Positions 51,168-58,661 of a stretch of 64,000 nt of DNA are shown one piece after another (positions within the stretch are counted from its first letter, which is position 1; every line of letters begins with the position of its first letter). Location of the stretch: the NCBI GenBank assembly GCA_002298995.1, contig DBMO01000002.1:186001-250000 (forward strand), written 5' to 3'. The position numbers and the translations under genes were made by a program. This stretch comes from Desulfarculales bacterium UBA696. GTDB taxonomy: Bacteria > Desulfobacterota > Syntrophobacteria > Syntrophobacterales > Syntrophobacteraceae. Under the pieces are notes generated by a model. That model did not search any database. It was given only the letters and a program-made list of their open reading frames with translations, and was not told the origin of the DNA.

Positions 51168-51671
51168 ATGCTAAAACCACAAGACATACTCATTTTGATG
51201 AAGCTCGTGGCACTAGGGGGAGCCGAGTGGTCGTATTCTTCCCTGGGGCTGGAGCTTTCCATGAGCCCCTCCGAAGTCCACTCAGGAATCAAACGGGCAG
51301 TGGCGGCACGCCTTTTTGATGAACATCGACGAAGGCCGGTCAAAAAAGCGCTTGAGGAGTTCCTGATTCACGGAATTAAATATGCGTTCCCCCCTTCCAG
51401 GGGCGGACTAACGCGTGGAATGCCCACCAGCTTTTCAGGGCCGCCTTTAAGAGACCTGATTGTCTCCTCCGATCAGCTCCCCCCGGTATGGCCTGATCCC
51501 GAGGGAGAGGAACAAGGGTATGAGTTCTCTCCACTTTATAAGTCTGTCCCGAAAGCCGCGGCCAGGGACTATAAGCTCTATGAACTCCTGGTGTTGGTGG
51601 ATGCCATCAGGGACAGTCGCTCCAGAGAAAGAGAAATCGCCGTCAACGAGATCAGAGCGAGACTGCAATAG
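51168..51671 (+). CDS. Winged-helix-like small regulator or antitoxin candidate
   Basis: 167 residues. The N-terminal third reads as a helix-turn-helix: ILILMKLVALGGAEWSYSSLGLELSMSPSEVHSGIKRAV, followed by RRPVKKALEEF. The remainder is unassigned. ATG at 51168; a GTG immediately before it is possible. Its stop directly abuts the ATG of the nucleotidyltransferase, and a palindrome lies upstream. These features match an antitoxin in front of a nucleotidyltransferase toxin, but the family is not recognised with certainty. Confidence 0.65.
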   Translation: MLKPQDILILMKLVALGGAEWSYSSLGLELSMSPSEVHSGIKRAVAARLFDEHRRRPVKKALEEFLIHGIKYAFPPSRGGLTRGMPTSFSGPPLRDLIVSSDQLPPVWPDPEGEEQGYEFSPLYKSVPKAAARDYKLYELLVLVDAIRDSRSREREIAVNEIRARLQ

Positions 51672-52367
51672 ATGAAAACCAAGAGCAGCGCAACGTTGGA
51701 GATGGTGAAGGTCGTTGCCGGAGGGCTCGGAAGCCTCAAGGAAAGAGTGGTGTTCCTTGGCGGTGCCGCCACGTCTCTTCTCATAACGGACCCGGCTCTG
51801 CCCCATATCCGGACGACGTTCGATGTAGATGTGATTGTGGAAGTGTTATCCAGGATGGATTATTACCGGTTGGAGGACGCTCTGCGAAAACTGGGGTTCA
51901 CGCAGAATATCGATAGCGACCACCCGGTGTGCCGCTGGGCCTTTCATGATGTGATCATTGACATAATGCCCACCGATGCAAAGATCCTCGGCTTCTCAAA
52001 CAGGTGGTACGTGCAGGCCATCAGGCATTCGGAGATAGTCAGAGTCGATGACGACCTGGAAATACGATTGGTAACAGCTCCGTTCTTTTTGGCCACAAAG
52101 ATCGAGGCGTTCTTCGGACGTGGAAAGAGCGACTTTTTGAGCAGTCACGATATTGAGGACATAATTTCTATCATTAATGGGCGAAAGGAACTCATCGGAG
52201 AGGTTTCACGATCATCTCCAGAATTGAGGTCTTTTTTGTCTGCGACGTTTAAAGCCTTTCTCGCGACGGAGGCATTCCTGGAATCCATTCCCGGGCATCT
52301 GTTGCCCGACCCTGCCAATCAGGCACGTTATGGGATCGTTTTGGACCGGATTACCCAAATTGCCTGA
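51672..52367 (+). CDS. Nucleotidyltransferase (possible toxin of an antitoxin-toxin pair)
   Basis: 231 residues. The minimal nucleotidyltransferase motif is present: FLGGAATSLL then TTFDVDVIVE with two metal aspartates, and a third acidic residue in HDVIIDIMP. After that a helical region (SSHDIEDIISIINGRKELI) that resembles AbiEii-like nucleotidyltransferases. Start codon ATG lies directly after the upstream stop, so the pair is translated together. Toxicity and target (tRNA, protein) are unknown; it may also be a plain modifying enzyme. Confidence 0.7.
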   Translation: MKTKSSATLEMVKVVAGGLGSLKERVVFLGGAATSLLITDPALPHIRTTFDVDVIVEVLSRMDYYRLEDALRKLGFTQNIDSDHPVCRWAFHDVIIDIMPTDAKILGFSNRWYVQAIRHSEIVRVDDDLEIRLVTAPFFLATKIEAFFGRGKSDFLSSHDIEDIISIINGRKELIGEVSRSSPELRSFLSATFKAFLATEAFLESIPGHLLPDPANQARYGIVLDRITQIA

Positions 52368-52415
52368 CGCTGTCACTTCAACAGAGCTTCGGAAATATAA
52401 GCGAATACCAATACT

Positions 52416-52685
52416 ATGAATTCCTTGCCTTCGACCGGCCTCTCAACCCAATCAGAGATGGCCGAACCGCGCAGGCTCTCAACACGCGCGGAAATAACCT
52501 CCACACGATTCCGGAATGAGTACAACTGGGGTGACTTCAAAGGGCCCCCCGACAGGATGATAGAAAAGTACTTCGACGCACACGTCTATTTCGCGGATTG
52601 GGAAACCTATCGCCTGATGTTGAGGATTCCCAGGGAGTCAATCGACGAGGAGATGCTCATCGCTTACGTTATCGACGAAATTTAA
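52416..52685 (+). CDS. Unknown small protein of the mini-island
   Basis: 89 residues. N terminus polar; C-terminal half contains aromatic-rich NEYNWGDFKGPPDRMIEKYFD and acidic ESIDEEMLIAYVIDEI. No ribosome site in the usual place; an internal ATG at 52458 is another possibility. Lies 48 bases after the nucleotidyltransferase and ends 3 bases before the right direct repeat. No family recognised. Confidence 0.5.
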   Translation: MNSLPSTGLSTQSEMAEPRRLSTRAEITSTRFRNEYNWGDFKGPPDRMIEKYFDAHVYFADWETYRLMLRIPRESIDEEMLIAYVIDEI

Positions 52686-52687
52686 TG

Positions 52688-52831
52688 GGATAAGTTGCAC
52701 GACAGGCATGGGGCAAGGACTGCTATGTATCTGATTTCATAGGATTTATTTTAAGGGGAGAAAACGAGAGGAAATTAGCTAACATATTGCAATTATAAGA
52801 TTTGACTATCTGAGTGCCGAAGGCCGGACTC
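52688..52831. repeat. Right direct repeat of the tRNA-Leu mini-island (attR-like)
   Basis: 144 bp partner of 50787-50928. The last 17 bases lie inside the tRNA-Leu gene (its 3' end); here the tRNA is complete. The two repeats start about 1.9 kb apart and enclose three genes. Confidence 0.8.
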
Positions 52832-52897
52832 GAACCGGCACGGGTCTCCCCACCACCCCCTCAAGATGGCGTGTCTACCAAGTTCCACCACTTCGGC
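52815..52897 (-). tRNA. tRNA-Leu (anticodon GAG)
   Basis: 83 bases. Acceptor stem GCCGAAG pairs with CTTCGGC, discriminator A; the anticodon stem is CCATC/GGTGG with loop TTGAGGG, giving anticodon GAG; the T arm is GCCGG-TTCGAGT-CCGGC; a long variable arm is typical of Leu. CCA is not encoded. The 3' end carries one copy of the mini-island's direct repeat. Confidence 0.96.
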
Positions 52898-53162
52898 AGC
52901 AAAATGCATTATAGAACAACTTCTCCGGGTTTGGCAACCTTCAAGGTGAGGCGAGGAGTGGTAAAAAGGAGGTGTTGGGTCATTTTCCAGGTGAATCATC
53001 GAATCCGATTTGGAATGCGACATTCGATTTCCATGCAGATAGAAGCCTTGGCCGGCAGGGTTTTGGCGGACTGCCGCGGGACGCTCTCAAGATGGGAATT
53101 TGAGACCAGGGAGAGAAGAGGAGAAAATGGCTTATCCTGGATAGACTCTTTGCCGATTACCG

Positions 53163-53840
53163 CTATGGACGGATATGGATTTGCGTGCCTGTCAGAGCAA
53201 TATTGAACAGTTCTTCCATGTCGCTCTTGTAGAGTGCAATGCCTCCTTCAGTCCAGTCGCGCTGGGCCCCACCCGCGTGGATCATCAGTTGGCCGCCGAG
53301 TTTGGTATGTGATGGAGGATCGGCCTTGCGCTCGTAGGCGACGAGGATTTCCTTGAACTCCGTTGGGGATAGTAGTCCTGCAAAAAAAGCTCTTTCCGCG
53401 TGTCTTCTCAACGGGTAATTAAGGCTGAGGGCTTTTCCGAAGCGGGCCACCGGGTCTTTGCGGCATATCAGAAAGTCGCCTTCAGGGGTCTTCCCGTCGG
53501 TGTCGTATTCCTTGTCGCCCGACGGATGCGAACCCAGTCCCACCGGGTAATCCCGAACCAGGACATTTGACTGGATGACGTAGAGACGCCTCTTTTCCTT
53601 GTAGATGTAGACTTCAGGAGTAACGATTTCGGATACGGGGGTGAGGTAGTCTATTCTGACGGGATCTTTTTGCTGCGCGGACTGGCGGAGGGCGGCTTCC
53701 GCAGTGAGTTTTTTTTCCTCAGCCTTGCGTGATTCGAGGCCACTGGCGGGCTTTTGCATGGAACATGCCGCAATCAGCAACAAAATCAGCCCGATGGAAG
53801 TCCCAAGCATGGGTCTTCCAATCCGAATAAGACACTCCAT
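53163..53840 (-). CDS. L,D-transpeptidase-family lipoprotein lacking the catalytic cysteine
   Basis: 225 residues. Lipoprotein signal (ILLLIAAC). The YkuD-type core is visible: VYIYKEKRRLYVIQSN, GLGSHPSGDKEYDTDGKTPEGDF, and HAGGAQRDWTEGGIALYKSDMEELF. In active enzymes this last block reads DWTxGCIAL; here the cysteine is replaced by glycine, codon GGC at 53243-53241, one base from TGC. The histidine of the motif remains. The protein is thus probably inactive as a transpeptidase, or works differently. GGGGGAG precedes the ATG. Confidence 0.88.
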   Translation of the reverse strand: MECLIRIGRPMLGTSIGLILLLIAACSMQKPASGLESRKAEEKKLTAEAALRQSAQQKDPVRIDYLTPVSEIVTPEVYIYKEKRRLYVIQSNVLVRDYPVGLGSHPSGDKEYDTDGKTPEGDFLICRKDPVARFGKALSLNYPLRRHAERAFFAGLLSPTEFKEILVAYERKADPPSHTKLGGQLMIHAGGAQRDWTEGGIALYKSDMEELFNIALTGTQIHIRP

Positions 53841-53938
53841 CCGACTCCCCCCCCTTGAACAATTCCCCCCGGAATGCCACCGAACTTCACATTGGGTAAT
53901 ACTACACTTTCACCTCCCCCCCCTGCAACCCAAAAAGA

Positions 53939-55387
53939 TCAGGAGCGGTCAAAAGGGGTGGATATCTCGACAATTCGAGGGCTTATAAAGATTAGAAGCT
54001 CGTTCCTGTCAGTCTCGGACTCCTCTGCCCTGAAAAGCCGCCCGAGAAGCGGTACCTGGCTCAAGCCCGGAGTGGAGGACTTTATAAGGGTGTCGCGGTT
54101 GCGGATTATTCCTCCAATGACGATTATGTTGCCGTCTTCGACCAGCAGCTCGGTAGAAATTTTTCGGGTGTCGATTCCTGGCTGTCCCTGAGCGCCGATA
54201 ACCGTCGCAGAAGGTTCATCCTGTTTGGCTTCGATTGACATTCTGATTTTTCGGTCAGGCGTAATGTGCGGTGTGACCTGGAGTTCAAGGACGGCGTCCT
54301 TGAACTCCGTGCCGGTAATGCCCGAAGCCGTGTCGCCTACCTTGAGGTAGGGGATCTGGACACCCTGGGATATGACGGCTTTTACATTATTCAGCGTGAG
54401 CACGCGCGGCGCGGCCATTATACGCAGCTCGTTGGCCGTTTCGAGCGCTTGAATGGTCAGGTCGACGCTAAGCAGCGTTTTTCCAAAAAGCTGCGAGATG
54501 TTGCCGGTAAAGAAGTCGGCGGTGGGCGGACCGTTTATTGCAAAATTTTGGACAACCGTTGCGTTGGTCGGGTTTGTGGCCGAAAAACCGAGCTTCATCC
54601 CGAGGTTCTTTTTAACATCATTTCTGAGGCTTACAATACGCGCTTCGATAAGCACCTGCGACAGTGCCCGGTCGAGTACGGAAACCAGGTGGCGAGCGTT
54701 GGCGATCCTTCCCGGAAAGTCGGTGTAGATGATCATCCCCGTACGAGCATCATAGCCCACCATACCCTGTTTACTCTTGAATTTTTCTTCAATCATATTA
54801 GAGATATCTGCAGCCTTTGCGAAGCTGACGTAGAGATATATGGTTGAAAGCTCTCCCTGGTCTCTGTTCGCCTCAGCCAAGGCCTGCTTAGCCCTGAGTT
54901 CGTCGGTTTTCAGCCTCGCTTCCTCGCGGAACTTTGTCCGAGTTGCGACCCGGATGACGGAATTCTTCTCTTCCTTGTCCAGATCATTCATGGAGAGCAC
55001 CATATCCAGGACTTGATCCCAGGGCACCTGCTCGACCTTCAAGGTGACCCTGCCCGTTACGTCCGGCTCGATAACGATGTTGCTTCCGGTAAGCTCGGAA
55101 ATGAGCCGCAGGACATTTCGCAGATCGGCATCCACCAAGTCGAGACTGATCGGTTTTCCCGTGTAAACCTTTTCCCGAACATCGACCCCTTCGGCTCCCC
55201 CCGCCTGCAGGGCGGTCGCGCCAGGCAAGGTCGACTTGTTCTTGCCGTCATTTACCGGGCTCTTTGAGGATCTTACAGCTCCGGCGGCATGAGCATGCCC
55301 CATGCTGAATGCGCATGAGAGCAGGATTAAAGCCGCCGCGAGTACGAAAGAATGACTCACGTCCCAGAAAATCCGATGTTTTCGCAT
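53939..55387 (-). CDS. pilQ: Type IV pilus secretin PilQ
   Basis: Outer-membrane ring through which the pilus passes. 482 residues with signal peptide (FVLAAALILLSCAFSMGHAHA). Short N-terminal STN-type domain about 75-135 (ISLDLVDADLRNVLRLISELTGSNIVIEPDVTG), one N domain about 180-240, and the secretin core about 250-480 with VPLLGRLFRAEE and ISPRIVE. No AMIN domain is seen, unlike longer PilQ proteins. Last of pilM-N-O-Q; 69 bases after pilO with no pilP between. Confidence 0.93.
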   Translation of the reverse strand: MRKHRIFWDVSHSFVLAAALILLSCAFSMGHAHAAGAVRSSKSPVNDGKNKSTLPGATALQAGGAEGVDVREKVYTGKPISLDLVDADLRNVLRLISELTGSNIVIEPDVTGRVTLKVEQVPWDQVLDMVLSMNDLDKEEKNSVIRVATRTKFREEARLKTDELRAKQALAEANRDQGELSTIYLYVSFAKAADISNMIEEKFKSKQGMVGYDARTGMIIYTDFPGRIANARHLVSVLDRALSQVLIEARIVSLRNDVKKNLGMKLGFSATNPTNATVVQNFAINGPPTADFFTGNISQLFGKTLLSVDLTIQALETANELRIMAAPRVLTLNNVKAVISQGVQIPYLKVGDTASGITGTEFKDAVLELQVTPHITPDRKIRMSIEAKQDEPSATVIGAQGQPGIDTRKISTELLVEDGNIIVIGGIIRNRDTLIKSSTPGLSQVPLLGRLFRAEESETDRNELLIFISPRIVEISTPFDRS

Positions 55388-55456
55388 GTTGCAGCCCCCC
55401 CAGTTGATCTCTTTCCTCCCTCAAACCACCGGCCATGCAATGGAACCGCCTGGCCG

Positions 55457-56089
55457 CTATTTCTTTTTCGCGGGCGCAGGAGGTCCTGGCCCCTTCTTCA
55501 CGATCGGTGTTTCCAGAAATCTGTAAGTATTCATAGTGCATTGCACCTGAAGCAATTGCTTGTCAGCCTGCCGGCTGAGTGTTAGCGACTCAACCCGCAG
55601 GATCCTGTTCAGCTTGCTTACGCTGTCCAAAAAAACGCCCAGATCATTGTATGTCCCCAGCAGATCGATCCGGATGGGAATCGCCGCATAAAACTCCTGG
55701 GGCACCTCTGACTGAGGCTGGAATAGAATATTCTCCAATCCGACCTGGGAGCCAAGTCGCGAAATATTCTCCAGAAGGGCAGGGATTTCCTTTTGGTCCG
55801 GAAGGAAGGTCATCAGTTCCGCTAGTTCCTCCTCGGCTTGAGCCAAATCCTTTTCGAGCTGCCCCACTTTGGCCGCGGCGGCCTTAAGGGAAACGAGCTT
55901 CTGCTCCTGCTGGGCAAGATCGCTCTTCAGGCGGGCGGTCGTGTCCATCTGGTCCTGGTATTTCAAGAAGTAAAAAGCGGCCGCGAGCAATACGAAAGTG
56001 GCCACAAAGAGCATCACTTTCTGGTTTGAAGGCAGGCCCGTCATCTTTTCATGGACAACAGAGAAAGAAGGAATCGGAATTTTTTTCAT
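55457..56089 (-). CDS. pilO: Type IV pilus assembly protein PilO
   Basis: Inner-membrane alignment-complex protein. 210 residues: one helix near 25-45 (KVMLFVATFVLLAAAFYFL), coiled coil to about 100, then a ferredoxin-like domain (AIPIRIDLLGTYNDLGVFLDSVSKLNRIL). Tail is proline/lysine-rich (GPGPPAPAKKK). Overlaps pilN by ATGA. Confidence 0.93.
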   Translation of the reverse strand: MKKIPIPSFSVVHEKMTGLPSNQKVMLFVATFVLLAAAFYFLKYQDQMDTTARLKSDLAQQEQKLVSLKAAAAKVGQLEKDLAQAEEELAELMTFLPDQKEIPALLENISRLGSQVGLENILFQPQSEVPQEFYAAIPIRIDLLGTYNDLGVFLDSVSKLNRILRVESLTLSRQADKQLLQVQCTMNTYRFLETPIVKKGPGPPAPAKKK

Positions 56090-56673
56090 TGGCTTACATC
56101 TTTTATTTTCTTTTTGACTTCGGAAAAGGGAAAGAAACGATACGAAATCTGGAACTCCCTAAGTTTCTTGCTTTGCTTTTCGACCTGTCGTGATTGCACC
56201 AGGTTTATGCTGCCTTTTTCGCCGTAGGGAGAAGCCTCGAGATTGCGCATGAATTCGACAATTGCCTCATTACTCTGCGCCACTCCGTCGAGGACCATCG
56301 AGCCCGGCTTAAGGTTGAGTTTTTCGAACCACATCTTCTCAGGAGGCACCTGTAGGGCGAGAAGGGCCAAGACCCGAACAGCATTATCGCGGTCCTTCTT
56401 GAGATCCTTTATCAGCACACGCTTCTTGTCCACCATTTCTTTCTTCTCGGTAAGGTCCTTGAGCGCCTGTTCGTACCGTGCATACTTGGACACCTCACTC
56501 TTCACTCCCTGGAGTTTCACGTTGAGGGAGTTAATTTCATTTGCACCCTTGATCCACAACAGGGCAATGATGGCAAGCATGAGGCCGATACTCAGAAAAT
56601 AGGCCGAGACAAACTGCCTGGCCAGTTCCTGCTTCCTCTTTACCCGTACCGGAAGTAGATTTATCTGAATCAT
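56086..56673 (-). CDS. pilN: Type IV pilus assembly protein PilN
   Basis: Partner of PilO, binds PilM by its short cytoplasmic start. 195 residues: MIQINLLPVRVKRKQE is the PilM-binding motif (INLLP), a membrane helix near 24-43, coiled coil, then a periplasmic domain. ATG overlaps the pilM stop (ATGA). Confidence 0.94.
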   Translation of the reverse strand: MIQINLLPVRVKRKQELARQFVSAYFLSIGLMLAIIALLWIKGANEINSLNVKLQGVKSEVSKYARYEQALKDLTEKKEMVDKKRVLIKDLKKDRDNAVRVLALLALQVPPEKMWFEKLNLKPGSMVLDGVAQSNEAIVEFMRNLEASPYGEKGSINLVQSRQVEKQSKKLREFQISYRFFPFSEVKKKIKDVSQ

Positions 56674-57728
56674 TTCTCTTTAGTCTTTCTTAGAGCCAGT
56701 CCAAGCGAAATCGCCATCTGAGGACCGATGTAGTCGATATACGCGGGGTCAAACTGGTTCGAGTCGTACTGGGTCCGCGAGATGGGATTGAAAATCTCTA
56801 CGGGAACATCCATGTTTTCCTGGAAAACCTTATCGAGACCCGGAATGCGGGATGAGCCGCCGCTGATGTAGAGCGCCTTGATCCTCTTGTCCGGATAGTT
56901 GTTATAGTAAAAGTCCACGGCCCGGCTGTACTCGTTTAACCAGCCCCTTACCGTGGAAACGAAGATTTCCTCTATTTCCCTTGCCGGATAGTTTTCGACC
57001 GATTCACCCAGCTTGACGTTTTCCGCCTCTTCGTCGGTAATCTTGAAGTGGTCCCTTATCGTGTCGGTTATCTGGTTGCCGCCTATGGAAATGCCTCGTG
57101 TAAAGATGGGCGTTCCCTTACAGGTAATGTTCATTACGGCCTTGCTCGCACCGATGTCGAGCAGGGCGATACTTTCTTCATCCTGTCCATGCGTGGCTTC
57201 GAACGCATTGCCGAGTGCGAAGAAATCAACATCGACCACATAAGGCTCGAACCCCGAAAGCTTCAAAAGGTTGTTATAGTCGCCAACGGATTCCTTTTTT
57301 GCCGCGACCAGGAGTACCTCCATAAAATTGGCGCGGTCCTTCACAACATCAAGCACCTGATAATCTATGTCCACCTCTTCGACGTTGTAAGGAATATACT
57401 GGCCCAGTTCGGCTTGCATCCTGGCCTCAAGCTCTTCTTCGGTCATCGTGGGAAGCTCGATTTTCTTTATCATCACGTCGTATCCGGAGATGCAGATCGC
57501 GGCGGGTTTCTTGTGAACCTTCAAGTGAGTAGTCAACTGCCGGACGGCGCTCGCGACGATCTCGGGCTTGACCACCCGACCTTCCACCAAGACATCCTTG
57601 GGCATGGGCACAATTCCCATGCTGATGAGCTTAGGCCTGGCATCGCCAGAGCGCACCTGCACCATCTTGATGCTGTGGGTGCCTATGTCCAGCCCTATTA
57701 GATTTTCTGTTCTCGAGATTAGCGACAT
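56670..57728 (-). CDS. pilM: Type IV pilus assembly ATPase-like protein PilM
   Basis: Actin/FtsA-fold cytoplasmic protein anchoring the pilus inner-membrane complex. 352 residues: NLIGLDIGTHSIKMVQV is phosphate loop 1; VVDVDFFALGNAFEA, ALLDIGASKAVMNI and LYISGGSSRIPGLDKVF are later nucleotide-site blocks. ATG at 57728; the frame extends six codons further to a TTG. GGAGACAG lies about 13 bases before the ATG. First gene of the pil operon, divergent from lepB. Confidence 0.93.
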   Translation of the reverse strand: MSLISRTENLIGLDIGTHSIKMVQVRSGDARPKLISMGIVPMPKDVLVEGRVVKPEIVASAVRQLTTHLKVHKKPAAICISGYDVMIKKIELPTMTEEELEARMQAELGQYIPYNVEEVDIDYQVLDVVKDRANFMEVLLVAAKKESVGDYNNLLKLSGFEPYVVDVDFFALGNAFEATHGQDEESIALLDIGASKAVMNITCKGTPIFTRGISIGGNQITDTIRDHFKITDEEAENVKLGESVENYPAREIEEIFVSTVRGWLNEYSRAVDFYYNNYPDKRIKALYISGGSSRIPGLDKVFQENMDVPVEIFNPISRTQYDSNQFDPAYIDYIGPQMAISLGLALRKTKEK

Positions 57729-57757
57729 AATAAAAACTGTCTCCAAATTTTCAATTA

Positions 57758-57785
57758 ATTATTGACTTCTCACGGTTTTCATCAA
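57758..57785 (-). promoter_or_regulatory. Possible sigma-70 promoter of pilM
   Basis: Minus strand TTGATG (57785-57780), 16 bases, AATAAT (57763-57758). The -10 matches five of six, the -35 four of six; 30 bases to the pilM ATG. Confidence 0.4.
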
Positions 57786-57799
57786 TTTACCATCATCGC

Positions 57800-57828
57800 T
57801 TGAAACCTTGCAAGAAACTTATTACACT
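57800..57828 (+). promoter_or_regulatory. Possible sigma-70 promoter of lepB
   Basis: TTGAAA (57800-57805), 17-bp spacer, TACACT (57823-57828), 41 bases before the lepB start. The two promoters of the divergent pil operon and lepB lie side by side. Confidence 0.45.
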
Positions 57829-57869
57829 AACTGCTTATGCCAAATTCATTCGGGTGAGAGGAGTTTAAA

Positions 57870-58541
57870 TTGAAATTCGCTACTGAAACGCCAAACGAAA
57901 AAATCAGGCAAAAAAGCCTTGTCCGGGAATACGGCGAGGCGATGATAATCGCCATCCTCCTGGCCCTTTTCATTCGAGCCTTCGTTGTCCAGGCATTCAA
58001 AATCCCGTCCGGATCCATGAAGCCGACCCTTTTGATCGGCGATCATATATTGGTAAACAAATTCATTTATGGGATAAAGATCCCGATCATTAACAAAGAA
58101 GTAGTTCACATCGGCGATCCGAAAAGGTTCGACGTTGTCGTTTTCCAGTACCCGGTCGACCCGTCCAAAGATTTTATCAAAAGGGTCATAGGGTTACCAG
58201 GGGATACGGTGCAAATTAAAGATAAAAAAGTGTACGTTAACGACCATCCCCTGGATGAACCTTACGCGGTGTTTTCAACCAATACCGTCCTGCCCGCCGG
58301 CGTCAGCCCCAGGGACAATATGGGGCCGCTGGTTGTCCCTCCAAATTCCATCTTCGTCATGGGCGACAATCGCGATGAGAGCTACGACAGCCGCTTCTGG
58401 AAATTTGTGGACCTGAACGACCTCAAAGGCGAAGCCTTTATCATCTACTGGTCGTGGAACCAAGACGGCGAAATTGGCGCCACAACTTCGTCCTCCGAGG
58501 GCTATGTCCGCTGGAACAGGATCGGCAAGCTGCTCGAATAA
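57870..58541 (+). CDS. lepB: Signal peptidase I
   Basis: Cleaves signal peptides of exported proteins at the inner membrane. 223 residues: one membrane helix near 24-42 (AMIIAILLALFIRAFVVQAF), nucleophile serine in PSGSMKPTL, catalytic lysine in FIKRVIGLPGD, and the conserved MGDNRDESYDSR box. Start TTG at 57870 preceded by GAGAGGAG. Divergent from pilM. Confidence 0.95.
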   Translation: MKFATETPNEKIRQKSLVREYGEAMIIAILLALFIRAFVVQAFKIPSGSMKPTLLIGDHILVNKFIYGIKIPIINKEVVHIGDPKRFDVVVFQYPVDPSKDFIKRVIGLPGDTVQIKDKKVYVNDHPLDEPYAVFSTNTVLPAGVSPRDNMGPLVVPPNSIFVMGDNRDESYDSRFWKFVDLNDLKGEAFIIYWSWNQDGEIGATTSSSEGYVRWNRIGKLLE

Positions 58542-58661
58542 CCCTCGCCGATGCGGCCCTGACGCCGGTTTAGTGGGTACCGGCTGTTTCCTCTACCCCA
58601 TTTTGTCAAATAACCGCCGCTTATGCCGCAACCGGGACAAAATCCCGAGAGGATGCGGGAG

